DNA from: an uncultured Prevotellaceae bacterium
Lineage (GTDB): Bacteria; Bacteroidota; Bacteroidia; Bacteroidales; Bacteroidaceae
Length of the DNA: 64,000 nt
Direction: 5' to 3'
Assembly (NCBI GenBank): GCA_900315455.1
Contig: OMZE01000012.1
Span: 62,001 to 126,000 of the forward strand
Made by a program: the position numbers and the translations under genes. The notes below the pieces were generated by a model that saw only the letters and a program-made list of their open reading frames with translations, made no database searches and was not told the DNA's origin. This document shows positions 37,003-47,056 of the stretch, piece by piece (position 1 is the first letter of the stretch; the number at the start of each line of letters is the position of its first letter).

Positions 37003-38691
37003 TTAGAAAGTGCAGCCAAGGAAAAGGGTTGCCTGGGTGTGGTCGCGTCCGTTGCTATAAGCATTGGGCGCGTTCACTTTATGGTGCCTCATGCTTGCAC
37101 CCAAATAGGTGGCTATGCGCGTAGCGGGGAAACGGAAGGTGTATTTCACGCTGCCCCCGACGGTATATTGGGGTGCGGTGAGCCATTGATGCTCGCGGTA
37201 GAGCCAAGTTTCCATCGTTGGCGAGGGGTGCTGCTTGTCGGAGGGTGTCACGAAGGTGAGGTCTTCGAACGGAGCACCATTACCATTGAGGTATTCGCCC
37301 AAGATGTTCAGCGAAAGTACTCCCTTGTGCAGCAGCAAGTTACGGGTGGCCGCAAGGCCCCATACCTGGTTATTGAGCCGTTGTCGCCGATAGTAGGGAT
37401 AGTCGTAGGCAGTCTGCTTGCGGTGCATCCACTGGCAACTGGCAGTGAGGACCCATGTGGGCAGTTCGCCACGGATGCCCAGGTAGGCCGTATAGGCCAC
37501 CCGCCCCTCTACCCATAGTTTATTGGCCGTCTTCACGGGGTCGTAATACTCATAATACGAGGCACCGCTGTCGTTGCGCTTCTCACGAAACGTCTCGAAG
37601 TGGTTGACAAGGTTTTCGGCAGCAATGTTCACGTCGATGTGATGAACCGATGCCACGGCACGGTATGACAGCCGTCCATGGTAGTCGTAGGTATGGGAGT
37701 GGTGGAACGAATAAGAGTTGGTGAACTCAGAGCGGCGTCCGTAGTATCCCTCGCGATAAGCGAGCGTGGCCTCGTTGGTGAAAGTGAGGTTGCTGCCCCA
37801 ATGCAGGCCTAATTGCACGCCGATGCCATTATAGTTGCTTACCATGGGCAACTCACGCAGTTTGTCGGTGAATCCAGAGTTGGCAAACTGCTCAGTCTCA
37901 CCGATGAACGGACCGTAGTTGATGAAGGTGACATAGGTCTTGTCCTCACGGCCATAGAGATTGAACTTGAGGCTCTCGGTGGTGCGGCGGTAATAATAGA
38001 AGGCACCCACGTCGACCACCCCTGCGATGGGCCAGAACACGCCTGTGGTGAGTGTCATGTCCATCAGTTTGTTCTTGTGGCGCAGGTCTTTGTATTTGGC
38101 ATAGTTGGCCGCCTTGTAATCGAGTCGGGCACCCAGTGAGATGCCACGCCACACATCGATACCCACACCGCCTGTCAGATGATAGGTGTCGCGGTGCTTC
38201 CTGCCCAGGTTGGTCAGCGAGTCTTCCTCCAGGTCGAAAGGCAGCCGGGAGGTGTCGATAAACGCCGACCCACCCATCTCCTTACCCGAGAAATTCTCGT
38301 AACACATCAGTCCGTAGCCCACGACCCGACTACCAATGCGGTAGAACGACTCCACTTCAGCATTAACGGTAATGGCATCGGGAGAATCAGAAAAGTCGGT
38401 AAACCCTCCCTTCTCACGGGTTAGCGACAATTGGGCGTTGGCGATGTTGTGTGAGGCGAACTGGGTGAGTGAGGCGGCGTTTCGGCTGGTGAGCCATGCG
38501 TCGGCACCCTTGACGAAGGCGTAGTCGTGCATGAGCAATGAGTCTTGCCCATGCATCGCCAGTGAGGCCAACAGCAAAACCCCGACCGTTCCACATCGCC
38601 ACACCTTGAGGCATGCCGACAATACGCGCTCTGTTGATGGAGTGCGAGAACATGTGGCGTGTAGGGTGGCAATGTGGTAGGCGGGTTGCAT
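37003..38691 (-). CDS. DUF6850-type outer-membrane beta-barrel protein
   Basis: A 562-residue protein with an extended N-terminus, a hydrophobic signal segment (VGVLLLASLAMHGQDS) and a long run of alternating polar/hydrophobic beta strands rich in Tyr and His, ending in LFLGCTF with the C-terminal Phe of outer-membrane barrels. The overall layout fits the family DUF6850. It is the last gene of a five-gene TonB receptor operon and may form an accessory channel or receptor. An alternative start after the long N-terminus is possible. Confidence 0.7.
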   Translation of the reverse strand: MQPAYHIATLHATCSRTPSTERVLSACLKVWRCGTVGVLLLASLAMHGQDSLLMHDYAFVKGADAWLTSRNAASLTQFASHNIANAQLSLTREKGGFTDFSDSPDAITVNAEVESFYRIGSRVVGYGLMCYENFSGKEMGGSAFIDTSRLPFDLEEDSLTNLGRKHRDTYHLTGGVGIDVWRGISLGARLDYKAANYAKYKDLRHKNKLMDMTLTTGVFWPIAGVVDVGAFYYYRRTTESLKFNLYGREDKTYVTFINYGPFIGETEQFANSGFTDKLRELPMVSNYNGIGVQLGLHWGSNLTFTNEATLAYREGYYGRRSEFTNSYSFHHSHTYDYHGRLSYRAVASVHHIDVNIAAENLVNHFETFREKRNDSGASYYEYYDPVKTANKLWVEGRVAYTAYLGIRGELPTWVLTASCQWMHRKQTAYDYPYYRRQRLNNQVWGLAATRNLLLHKGVLSLNILGEYLNGNGAPFEDLTFVTPSDKQHPSPTMETWLYREHQWLTAPQYTVGGSVKYTFRFPATRIATYLGASMRHHKVNAPNAYSNGRDHTQATLFLGCTF

Positions 38692-38754
38692 AGTGAGGAA
38701 ATGATTTGTAAACTATGATTTGAAGGTGGAGGGAAAAACCTCTGCACACCATCT

Positions 38755-39891
38755 TTAATCTCTCAGCGAGCAGCGCTGGCGCTCATGGAAGTCTTCCGTA
38801 GAGTTGTTGAAGTCCTGGAAGATGATGTGGGCACCCTGCTTCATGCTGGCCTCTGCATCGATGCCGCTGGGATCGGTGCTCTCGCCCACGCCAAGACTGT
38901 AGTCATAGACCAACTTGCCTGCATTCTCGGGCAAGGCCTCGGTGGCTGCCTTGTCGACATTCCTGTAGAGGGTGTGGCCCTGGTATTTCGTGAGCCAAAC
39001 AGCGCCACCATCGATGTCGGCAGTGAGGCGTTTCTGACAGTCATCGGGATAGTCGTAGGAGAACACCTCTATGCCATCGAGAATCCACTCGTTGGGAACG
39101 GCGAAGCAAGCGAAGGTCTGGGTGTTTTGTCCCTCGGGATACCAGATGTTGTTCACGTCGTCGGCCCAAGTGGCGGCGTCGACGTTCTTGGTCTGGAAGA
39201 TGAAGAAGGCAGGAGAATTCACCGAGACTGTCCAACCGTTACCCAAGCCTATCTCCTTGGCTTTCAGGTAGTGCGAGGTGGGGATGACACTGGCAGGAGT
39301 GGGATAATAGTTGGTGTGGTTGTAACCACTTTCGGGGTCGTACATGCAGTAGTAATCGGGGTTGGCGTAGTTGACCGACTGCGACACGGTCTGCGTGTTG
39401 TCGATGGCTCCGTGGATGTTGACCACCACCTGTGAGTAGGGCTCGATGACCAATGAGCCTTGGAACCACCAGATGCCGTGCCATGCGGGGATGATGCCTT
39501 GCGACTCATACACCAGGTTGCCGTTCTCGTCGTAGTTGTTTGGAACCGAGGAATAGGCGTTGGCAGGCGAACCTACTCCAAAGCAGAGGTTGTTGATAAC
39601 GGCTTGTTGTCCGCAGTTATTGTAGAGGATGACGCATTTGTCGAATTGGAACGACTTGCCGGCATCATTGGTACAACCACCATTGTAGAGTTCCTTGATG
39701 AGGATTTGGTCGACATTCTGGTCGGGCAGCACAGGAGCCTCTGCCTGCACATAAGTAATGTTGTTGATTTCGTTGGTCATCAGTTCCATTTGAGTGCCGT
39801 CGGCCTTGGTAATGACCATTTTCCAGTCCTGGGCATGTGCGCCCACTGCTGTCAGGGCGATGGTGAGCAATGTGAGTAAAGTCTTTTTCAT
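38755..39891 (-). CDS. DUF4876-type secreted protein
   Basis: A 378-residue exported protein with a signal peptide (cleaved near AHAQ). The DQILIKELYNGGCTNDAGKSFQFDKCVILYNN segment, and the beta-rich body with many Asn, Tyr and Trp, match DUF4876, which occurs with TonB-dependent receptors in Bacteroidales. It probably captures or processes the receptor's ligand at the surface. A T9SS-type protein gene ends 18 bases upstream and the DUF6850 gene follows. Confidence 0.7.
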   Translation of the reverse strand: MKKTLLTLLTIALTAVGAHAQDWKMVITKADGTQMELMTNEINNITYVQAEAPVLPDQNVDQILIKELYNGGCTNDAGKSFQFDKCVILYNNCGQQAVINNLCFGVGSPANAYSSVPNNYDENGNLVYESQGIIPAWHGIWWFQGSLVIEPYSQVVVNIHGAIDNTQTVSQSVNYANPDYYCMYDPESGYNHTNYYPTPASVIPTSHYLKAKEIGLGNGWTVSVNSPAFFIFQTKNVDAATWADDVNNIWYPEGQNTQTFACFAVPNEWILDGIEVFSYDYPDDCQKRLTADIDGGAVWLTKYQGHTLYRNVDKAATEALPENAGKLVYDYSLGVGESTDPSGIDAEASMKQGAHIIFQDFNNSTEDFHERQRCSLRD

Positions 39892-39909
39892 CTTGTATGT
39901 TTTTTGTTG

Positions 39910-40404
39910 TTATTTCTTGATTTTGTAACTCTGATTGGGGGTGCGTAGGATATAAACGCCCTGTGGAAGGGTGCTGAGGTCGATGCTCACGGTGCCTTCT
40001 TCGTTGGCTCTCATGCTGCTCAACATCTTGCCGTCGATGGTGTAGATGCCCACTGTGGCATGGTTCTTCAGACCTTCGAAACGGGCTTGGCCGGGAGTGA
40101 AGACTGGCTTTTGACTCTCTTCGACCATCTCGCTGATACCTGTCGGCACTTGCTCGAATGTGAGTTGGCTGATGCCAGAAAGGGCCGTAGTGAGTTGCTC
40201 ATCTCCGGTGCTTACCATGAGGTTCTCGCCTTCATAAGTCACCACGGGGGCATCAGTGAGCGCGAATCGGTTGACGGTGCCATCGGTGAGCGTCAGCACC
40301 ATGCAGGTAACATGCTCTTCAGCCACACGCGCGAGCAGGGCCTGGGCTGGCAGAAGGAGCATCGCAATGAGTGCAAAGGCTCGGATTAATGCTTTCTTTT
40401 TCAT
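39910..40404 (-). CDS. Secreted protein with T9SS-like C-terminal sorting domain
   Basis: A 164-residue exported protein. It has a signal peptide (ALLPAQALLA region) and an N-terminal segment MVLTLTDGTVNRFALTD typical of Prevotella outer-surface proteins. The C-terminal 80 residues, with TVGIYTIDGKMLSS and LPQGVYILRTPNQSYKIKK, match a Por-secretion tail: such tails direct proteins through the type IX secretion system. The longer frame starting at 40608 adds 68 low-quality residues, so the ATG at 40404 is preferred. Confidence 0.7.
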   Translation of the reverse strand: MKKKALIRAFALIAMLLLPAQALLARVAEEHVTCMVLTLTDGTVNRFALTDAPVVTYEGENLMVSTGDEQLTTALSGISQLTFEQVPTGISEMVEESQKPVFTPGQARFEGLKNHATVGIYTIDGKMLSSMRANEEGTVSIDLSTLPQGVYILRTPNQSYKIKK

Positions 40405-40499
40405 ACGTTTTCTGTTGATTAATTGATGATTGTTGATTGTTGTCTTTATGGGGATGTTTTTTATTGGGATGGCTTGTGTTGCAAAGTTCCCAATGGTTC

Positions 40500-40916
40500 C
40501 TATTCCACTATTCGTTTCTTCGACATCTTCAGTGGCAGTTCGATGCGGTTGGTGCTGTCGGGCGAGATGACGATGAGGCTCTTCACCCCGTTGAAGATAT
40601 AGCGCCACTTGGTGCTACCCGTGGAGTCGATGTACTGCGAGTTAGTGGTGGCCTCATATAGTCCTGGCGGCAGGTTGAACCGTGCCGTTCCCGAGGCGTC
40701 GGTGGAGTCGACATAAACCGAGGAGGTGGCATCCTTCATCTCCACCCTTGCTCCCTCATAGGGCTCAATGGAATTCTCGGGATAGATGAGGCGCACGCTC
40801 ACTGGGCATATCTCCACCACCTCGTCGTAGTGGCATGCCGGCAGCAGGCCTATGGCGAAAAGGGCAAACAGCGAGACCGTAGCCCATATCGGGGAGGGAT
40901 GGTGAAGTTTTCTCAT
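40500..40916 (-). CDS. Lipoprotein with carboxypeptidase regulatory-like fold
   Basis: A 138-residue protein with a lipoprotein signal (GLLPAC, Cys near 28). The body has an Ig-like pattern: GARVEMKDATSSVYVDSTDASGTARFNLPPGLYEATT, which resembles SpaA or CarboxypepD_reg domains. The C-terminal RIELPLKMSKKRIVE end is charged. It sits between the TonB receptor and the T9SS-type gene, 9 bases after the receptor stop. Confidence 0.65.
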   Translation of the reverse strand: MRKLHHPSPIWATVSLFALFAIGLLPACHYDEVVEICPVSVRLIYPENSIEPYEGARVEMKDATSSVYVDSTDASGTARFNLPPGLYEATTNSQYIDSTGSTKWRYIFNGVKSLIVISPDSTNRIELPLKMSKKRIVE

Positions 40917-40925
40917 GTACTTACA

Positions 40926-43898
40926 TTATATTTTCACTCTCAGAGAAAGTCCGTAATAGTAACTGGGCACATAGGCACTGTCGAAGAGCGACGTGTCGAG
41001 GCCGGTCTGCGACGAGTGCACCTTGCGCATGGTGTTGAAGAAGTTGTTGGCATAGAACGACACGCTCACATGGTCGCCAATCTCCTTGGTCACGCTCAGG
41101 TTGGCAGAGTAGAAAGCCGAGAGTCGGTTGGGATTCATCACATAAGCGTAATTGGAGCGCACCACCAGTTTGGCGAGGTCGCTGTAGAGGGTTGGGTCAT
41201 TTTCCGAGGCCCATTTGAATTTCTCGGCGAAAGGGATGAGCACGTCGGGCTCTTCCCATGTGGAATAGTACTCGGGATAGAGGGCAACGAACTTGTCGCG
41301 GCTGGTGCCGTCGTAGGGCATGCCGAAGAAGTCTGACTGTTGCTCAAGCACATAGCCACGCGTGCCGTCAGGCAGTTCACTAAGCGGCTTGCTGTAGCGC
41401 TGCAGCGAGCACTCCAGCCTGAGCGACACGACAAGCCGCACTTGGGGCACGTGGGTGGTGATGGTGGCATTGAGGTTGGTCTGCCGAGTGAGCACCCCAT
41501 TGGCGATGGCGGCTCCGGCACTGTAGTTGGCGCTGGTCACATTGCTGCCTCGGTAGTAGCCCACATAACCATAGAGGCGGTTACCGCTCATCGTGGTGTT
41601 CACGCCCATGGGGATGTCGGCGAAGAGCACGTCGTCGAGCCCCTTGTACTGATAGTAGTTGCCGTCGAGGCGTATCTGAGTGCGCAGGCAGCGTATCTGT
41701 GCGAAGTCGACAATCCATTCCACACCATAGCGGTCGACAGGCGTGGCATTGACGTATTGGTTGTTCACCGTATAGGTGCGGCGCTCGTTATAAGCCAGGG
41801 TCACGGACTTCTGTGCTCCACTGGCATCGCTCACGGTCACCACGCCCGTCTGAGGGTCGATGCTGTACTGCCGGTTGGCGATGTCGATGCCGATGCCCTC
41901 GAGCGACGATGGTGGCGTGTATTTGTAGGTCATGGGGAAATACTGGTCGGTCGACATATACGCACGGTAGGTGCGGTGATGGAAGGCCGACAGGTTGATG
42001 CGTGTGCCCTTAATGGTGGCCTCAATGCCTATATCGGTCTGGTTGGTGTACTGCCACTTCAGGTGGGGGTTGTAGAGCGACTTAGTAGGATAGGTGTGGT
42101 AGGCGTAGAACGACTTGTTGTCGTCGGTGCTCGTTGAGGCGAAGGCCAGGCGGTCAGCGTATGAGGGAGATGGATAGAGCACTTGGAATGACGGCAGTTT
42201 CACACTCTTGCCCCATCCTGCATGCACGCTCAGTTCAGACACCCACTGTTTGTTTTGCTGGCGCCAGAACACATAGCGGCCATTGATACGCGGCGAGAGG
42301 CTCTGCACCTTGCCGTAGTCGGAACCCTGTATGAGGGTGATGTCGTCGCGCAGACCAGCGGTGACTTCGGCCGAACCTCTTCGTGAAGTGGGCACCACCA
42401 GTTTGTCTTCGGCGTAAATGGCCACGTTGTGCATGGTGGGCAGGGCATCGTAACGGTATTCGCGCCATGTGGGGGCAACGCGCATATCATCGTAGTAGGT
42501 GCCACGTCCGTGGTTGTTGCTGCCGGTGTACTCGGTGCCGAGCATGAGTTTGTTCATCGACTCACCCAGACGGCGTGCCCACTCGCCCTTCAACTTCAGC
42601 GACCAGTTCATGGGCCGAGAGTCATTGAACCCCTTCACATACCAGTATCCAGTGGGACCGAGAATGATGTCGGCATTGGGCTGCACGTCGTATTCCTGCG
42701 CGATGGAGTAGCCTTCCTCGCGCGAATGAATATAAGGTTGTGTCGATGCGCTCGATTTGTTGGCGTAACTCTCGTTCCTGTGGTCGGAGTAGGCAAGCGA
42801 ACCACTCATCGTAAGGTTGGTAATCCACGACTTGTTGAGCAGCCACTGCAGGCTGAAGTGGGTGCGCAGCGTGTTGTCGCGCACTTTCTGGTAATCGTCA
42901 AGGTCCTCGTCGGGGTCGCTCTCCGAATTGTAACCACCCAGGTTGCCGGTGATTCCGATACTCATTGTGAGGGGTGTGGTGGAGCGCATGAAGGTGTTGG
43001 AATAGCGCAGCGAGAGGATATTTCGCTGGTATGCGGTATAGGGTGAGGCTGCATCAGAGAACGAGCGGGCATGTTCTATCGAGGCGTTGAGCACCCCCAG
43101 GTGGCCACCCAGGTCGAACCCTTTGTTGAGCGACACCTGGCGGGTGTGCTGGTTGATTTTTCCCTCGATGATGAAAGGCGACTTCCCCTTGCGGGTGTTC
43201 ACCTTCACCACTCCATTGGAAAGGTCGCCATACTCTACCGACGGTACACCTGTGACAATCTCCACGCTCTCGATATCCGAGGCACTCACCGTGCGTGTCG
43301 ACGAGCCAGTGGTCTCGCCTGTCTCGGCATTGTTGTCCAGACGCATGCCATCCACCTCCACGGCGGTGCCAAACGAGGCGTTGCCTTTCTCCGTCGTTCC
43401 GCTGCGAAGCGCCATGCGGGGGTCGGACATGAGGGTAGAATTGACGGTCTTTCCGCCAGGAAGCAATGTGGTGATGTCGCTCACATTGAGCAACTGTTGG
43501 TTGTCAAGGGTGGTGCGGTCGATGACATACGAAGTGGTGGCCTCATCGGTCTTCCGCTTTGCCACGATGGTCACCTCGTTGAGTTTCAGGTTCTCTTCCT
43601 TGAGCCGGAGTGTGAGGTTGGTCACGTTGCGGGTGATGGTCATCGGCCAACTGCGTTTCTGGTAGCCCAGACACTGCACGGTGAGGGTCATTTTGCCCAT
43701 CGGCACGTTCTTCACCGTAAACTTGCCCTCCTCGTCGGTGATGGCCCACAGACCGCTCTCGGGCAATAGGATGGAAGCAAACTCCACGGGTTCCGACGTG
43801 GCGTCGTCGACCACACAACCTGCCAGCGTGGCATGCTGTGCTTTCGCACAACACACCATGCACAGCATAAATATTATCATTGTTAAGTGTTGGTTCAT
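40926..43898 (-). CDS. TonB-dependent outer-membrane receptor
   Basis: A 990-residue receptor with signal peptide, a CarboxypepD_reg-like domain (about 22-105: GCVVDDATSEPVEFASILLP), a plug domain (about 125-220: NVSDITTLLPGGK, VEIVTGVPSVEYGD) and a 22-strand barrel to the C-terminal YGLSLRVKI. It moves a ligand across the outer membrane using TonB energy. It is not followed by a SusD gene, so it is unlikely to be a glycan SusC. Downstream genes are lipoprotein, T9SS-type protein, DUF4876 and DUF6850. The ligand is unknown; metal chelate is one option. Confidence 0.9.
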   Translation of the reverse strand: MNQHLTMIIFMLCMVCCAKAQHATLAGCVVDDATSEPVEFASILLPESGLWAITDEEGKFTVKNVPMGKMTLTVQCLGYQKRSWPMTITRNVTNLTLRLKEENLKLNEVTIVAKRKTDEATTSYVIDRTTLDNQQLLNVSDITTLLPGGKTVNSTLMSDPRMALRSGTTEKGNASFGTAVEVDGMRLDNNAETGETTGSSTRTVSASDIESVEIVTGVPSVEYGDLSNGVVKVNTRKGKSPFIIEGKINQHTRQVSLNKGFDLGGHLGVLNASIEHARSFSDAASPYTAYQRNILSLRYSNTFMRSTTPLTMSIGITGNLGGYNSESDPDEDLDDYQKVRDNTLRTHFSLQWLLNKSWITNLTMSGSLAYSDHRNESYANKSSASTQPYIHSREEGYSIAQEYDVQPNADIILGPTGYWYVKGFNDSRPMNWSLKLKGEWARRLGESMNKLMLGTEYTGSNNHGRGTYYDDMRVAPTWREYRYDALPTMHNVAIYAEDKLVVPTSRRGSAEVTAGLRDDITLIQGSDYGKVQSLSPRINGRYVFWRQQNKQWVSELSVHAGWGKSVKLPSFQVLYPSPSYADRLAFASTSTDDNKSFYAYHTYPTKSLYNPHLKWQYTNQTDIGIEATIKGTRINLSAFHHRTYRAYMSTDQYFPMTYKYTPPSSLEGIGIDIANRQYSIDPQTGVVTVSDASGAQKSVTLAYNERRTYTVNNQYVNATPVDRYGVEWIVDFAQIRCLRTQIRLDGNYYQYKGLDDVLFADIPMGVNTTMSGNRLYGYVGYYRGSNVTSANYSAGAAIANGVLTRQTNLNATITTHVPQVRLVVSLRLECSLQRYSKPLSELPDGTRGYVLEQQSDFFGMPYDGTSRDKFVALYPEYYSTWEEPDVLIPFAEKFKWASENDPTLYSDLAKLVVRSNYAYVMNPNRLSAFYSANLSVTKEIGDHVSVSFYANNFFNTMRKVHSSQTGLDTSLFDSAYVPSYYYGLSLRVKI

Positions 43899-43964
43899 GT
43901 TGGTCTTGAGTGAGTCGGTGAAGGGTGTGAGACATGCTTGTTACCCCTGTCTTCTTTTCGTTTG

Positions 43965-43972
43965 CAAAATTA
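43965..43972 (-). promoter_or_regulatory. Promoter -7 element TAATTTTG for the TonB receptor operon
   Basis: On the minus strand this matches TAnnTTTG, with TTG at 43993-43995 as -33 element at 20-base spacing. The receptor ATG is 66 bases downstream. Confidence 0.6.
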
Positions 43973-44039
43973 GACAAATCAAAAAGGGCGGGCAATACTA
44001 TAAAATTAGGATTTTCGCAGCAAGAATATTCGTCATTTT

Positions 44040-44088
44040 TAGGTATCCGACGGGGTGTTTCCGCCCTTTCCTGCCGTGAGGATACCTA
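44040..44088. other. Inverted repeat between divergent genes
   Basis: TAGGTATCC (44040-44048) and GGATACCTA (44080-44088) form a 9-bp stem, with an inner ACGG/CCGT pair. It lies in the 330-base gap between the TonB receptor operon and the M16 gene. The rest of the gap holds two promoter elements and A/T-rich sequence. Confidence 0.55.
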
Positions 44089-44191
44089 CATCAAATGAGC
44101 ATCAAAAGCCATGAGAATGCTTTGCTGCCCACGCCATCATCAATTGTAGGTAATTTGAATGCTGGATGATGTTGATTAGAATAATTATGCT

Positions 44192-44199
44192 TAATTTTG
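44192..44199 (+). promoter_or_regulatory. Promoter -7 element TAATTTTG for the M16 peptidase
   Basis: This matches TAnnTTTG with TTG at 44172-44174 as -33 element (17-base spacing). It lies 29 bases before the ATG at 44229 and favours that start over the one at 44166. Confidence 0.6.
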
Positions 44200-44228
44200 T
44201 CGCAAAATCATCAACAAACATTATCACA

Positions 44229-47042
44229 ATGAAGAAACTATCCATCGCATTCCTCCTGCTTGCAACGGCCTTCGCCGGCTATGCCCAAGAGACGTTGCCA
44301 CAAGACCCAGCAGTGAGGAAAGGAACCCTGAAAAACGGGCTTACTTATTACATCCGCCACAATGCCAAAGAGGCAGGATTGGCCGACTTCTACATCGCAC
44401 AACGCGTAGGGTCTATTCTTGAAGAACCGCGCCAACGCGGACTCGCCCACTTCTTGGAGCACATGGCCTTCAACGGGACAAAGAATTTCCCCGGAAAGGG
44501 CAAACGGCTGGGCATCGTGCCATGGTGCGAGACTATTGGCGTGAAATTCGGAGCCAACCTCAATGCCTATACCAGTGTGGAGCAGACCGTCTACCACATA
44601 GGGGCGGCACCTCTGAAACGCGAGGGAATCCTCGACTCTTGCCTCCTCGTGCTTCACGACTGGAGTCACTACATCCTGCTTGAGGATGCTGAGATTGACA
44701 AGGAGCGTGGCGTCATCCATGAAGAATGGCGCACCCGAAGGGCAGGCATGGCCATGCAGCGCATGCAGGAGGATGCTCTGCCCACTATCTACAAGGGGAC
44801 AAAGTATGAGGACTGCCTGCCCATCGGGTCGATGGACGTAGTAGACAACTTCGCCTACCAGGACCTGCGCGACTACTACCAGAAATGGTACCGCCCCGAC
44901 CTGCAAGCCGTGGTTGTGGTGGGCGACATCGACGTGGACAAGGTGGAGAAGAAAATCAAGCGCCTTTTTGGCTCCATCCCCCTGCCGAAGACAAGGGCCG
45001 AGCGCGTGTACTACCCCGTTGCCGACAACGACTCGATGATTGTCTCCATCCAGACAGACAAAGAGCAGCCCATTGTCCTGGCACACCTCTATATGAAACG
45101 CGACGCCACGCCAGACAGCGAGAAAAACACGGTGGGCTACCTCAGAGGCACCTATGTGGACGACCTCATCAGATACATGCTCAACGACCGCCTGAGTGAA
45201 ATCCGCCAACAGCCCGACGCACCTTTCATGAGTGCCACCGGCCGTGCCGGCACCTTCTTCGTGAGTCGCACCAAGGATGCCTTCTCCATCAGCCTGAGTT
45301 GCAAGCAAGACAATATCCTCGGCGGACTCATCTCGGCTGTGGGAGCCGCGGAGCGTGCCCGTCAGCATGGATTCACACAGGGCGAACTCGACAGGGCAAA
45401 ACGGCTTGTCATGGCAGCCACCGAGCGGCAGTATAACGAGCGCAATGACCGGCGCAACAGTTATTTCGTGAACCGATGCGTTAACAATTTCCTCGACTGT
45501 GAGCCGCTCATATCGGTGGAGTATGACTATGAACTGACCAAGCGCTTCGACAGCGAGGTGACACTCGACGAGGTGAACAAGGCAGTGAAAGAACTCATCA
45601 CCGACAAGAACCAGGTGATGGCACTCTACGGCCCTGACAAGGAGAGCGTGCACATCCCCTCAAAGGATGCGCTACAGCAGGTGGTGCTCGCCGCACAACG
45701 GCAAGACTACGCACCTTTCCCCGAGGTGGCTGTAGCCGAGGACCTCATCTCTACCCTACCCCAGCCGGGAACCATCGTCGAGGAGAAGCCCTATGACAAC
45801 TATGGGTTCACCGAACTCACCCTCTCGAATGGCATGCATGTGTATGTGAAATCGACCGACTTCGAGGCTGATGCCGTGACCATGACCATGAAGGCCGACG
45901 GTGGCACCTCGGTCTATCCCGACAGCGACATCCCTAATTTCTCGCTCATCACCAGCGGTGTGACCGAGGGCGGTGTGGGCGACTTCGATGCCATCACCCT
46001 GCGGCGCATGCTCACAGGAAAGGTGGCGCGCGTGAGTCCATCGGTGGGTTCGAGAGGACAGAGCATCTCGGGTTCATCGTCGGTAAAGGAGATGAAGACG
46101 ATGTTCGAACTCGCATACCTCTATTTCACACAGCCAAGGCGTGACGATGACGCCTTTGCCGGACTCATCAACCGCACACGTTCGTTCCTTACCAACCGCA
46201 ATGCCAGTCCGAAGGTGGACTACAACGACTCCATCAACGCCATTCTCTACAACCACCATCCACGACTCGAACCCGTGAGGCAGGCCACGCTCGACAAGGT
46301 GAGTTACAACCGTATCCTTGAAATCTACAAGGAGAGGTTCAGCGATGCGTCGAACTTCAAGACGGTGATTATCGGAAAAATAGACATGGAACAACTCCGG
46401 CCGCTCATCTGCCAATATCTTGCCTCGCTGCCTTCCACCGGAAAGCACGAACAGACCAACTGGGTCAACGTGCCACGCATCGTGAATGGCACCAGCGTAC
46501 ACAAGTTTGTCAAGGAACAGGCCACACCACTTGCCAACGTGAGTATCGTCTACACCACTGATGTGGAGTTCACTGCAAAGAACGACCTCACGCTCGACTT
46601 CCTGCGCCGTGTGCTGCAAATTGCCTATACCGACTCGGTGCGTGAGGAGAAAGGCGGAACCTATGGCGTGAGCGTGAACTTCGACCTCGACAAGGACGAC
46701 AAGCCAAACACCACGCTGAGCATTCAGTATAATGCCGACCCCACCCGATACTCAGAACTCAACCCAATCATCTACAAGCAGTTAGAGAATATCGCCAACT
46801 ATGGTCCGGCAGCCTCGTCGATGCAGAAAATCAAGGAATACCTGCTCAAGCAATACGACCAGATGGTCATCACCAACGACTATTGGGACTACATCATCTG
46901 GCATGAGTTGGAAGATGGTGTGGACTTCGACAAAGACTACAAACGGCTGGTGACGGAGACCACCGCCTCTGATGTGCAGCAGATGGCGCGCCGCATCCTT
47001 GATGCCAAGCGCTGTATTGAGGTCACCATGCTCTCGGAGTGA
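44229..47042 (+). CDS. M16-family metallopeptidase (insulinase/PqqL type)
   Basis: A 937-residue exported peptidase with a signal peptide (cleaved near GYAQ). The inverted zinc motif HxxEH is intact as HFLEH at 74-78, and a downstream Glu in the IDKERGVIHEE segment is the likely third ligand. A second, inactive-type M16 half begins near residue 530 (TELTLSNGMHVYVKSTDF), so the chamber is formed by two halves in one chain. It probably degrades peptides in the periplasm. The longer frame from 44166 adds 21 residues before the signal and is less likely. Confidence 0.9.
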   Translation: MKKLSIAFLLLATAFAGYAQETLPQDPAVRKGTLKNGLTYYIRHNAKEAGLADFYIAQRVGSILEEPRQRGLAHFLEHMAFNGTKNFPGKGKRLGIVPWCETIGVKFGANLNAYTSVEQTVYHIGAAPLKREGILDSCLLVLHDWSHYILLEDAEIDKERGVIHEEWRTRRAGMAMQRMQEDALPTIYKGTKYEDCLPIGSMDVVDNFAYQDLRDYYQKWYRPDLQAVVVVGDIDVDKVEKKIKRLFGSIPLPKTRAERVYYPVADNDSMIVSIQTDKEQPIVLAHLYMKRDATPDSEKNTVGYLRGTYVDDLIRYMLNDRLSEIRQQPDAPFMSATGRAGTFFVSRTKDAFSISLSCKQDNILGGLISAVGAAERARQHGFTQGELDRAKRLVMAATERQYNERNDRRNSYFVNRCVNNFLDCEPLISVEYDYELTKRFDSEVTLDEVNKAVKELITDKNQVMALYGPDKESVHIPSKDALQQVVLAAQRQDYAPFPEVAVAEDLISTLPQPGTIVEEKPYDNYGFTELTLSNGMHVYVKSTDFEADAVTMTMKADGGTSVYPDSDIPNFSLITSGVTEGGVGDFDAITLRRMLTGKVARVSPSVGSRGQSISGSSSVKEMKTMFELAYLYFTQPRRDDDAFAGLINRTRSFLTNRNASPKVDYNDSINAILYNHHPRLEPVRQATLDKVSYNRILEIYKERFSDASNFKTVIIGKIDMEQLRPLICQYLASLPSTGKHEQTNWVNVPRIVNGTSVHKFVKEQATPLANVSIVYTTDVEFTAKNDLTLDFLRRVLQIAYTDSVREEKGGTYGVSVNFDLDKDDKPNTTLSIQYNADPTRYSELNPIIYKQLENIANYGPAASSMQKIKEYLLKQYDQMVITNDYWDYIIWHELEDGVDFDKDYKRLVTETTASDVQQMARRILDAKRCIEVTMLSE

Positions 47043-47056
47043 AATACAAACGTCTT

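Noticed and set aside
44238-45653. A long minus-strand frame of 471 residues within the M16 gene.
   Set aside because: It has no family features and is opposite a strong M16 match; it reflects codon bias.
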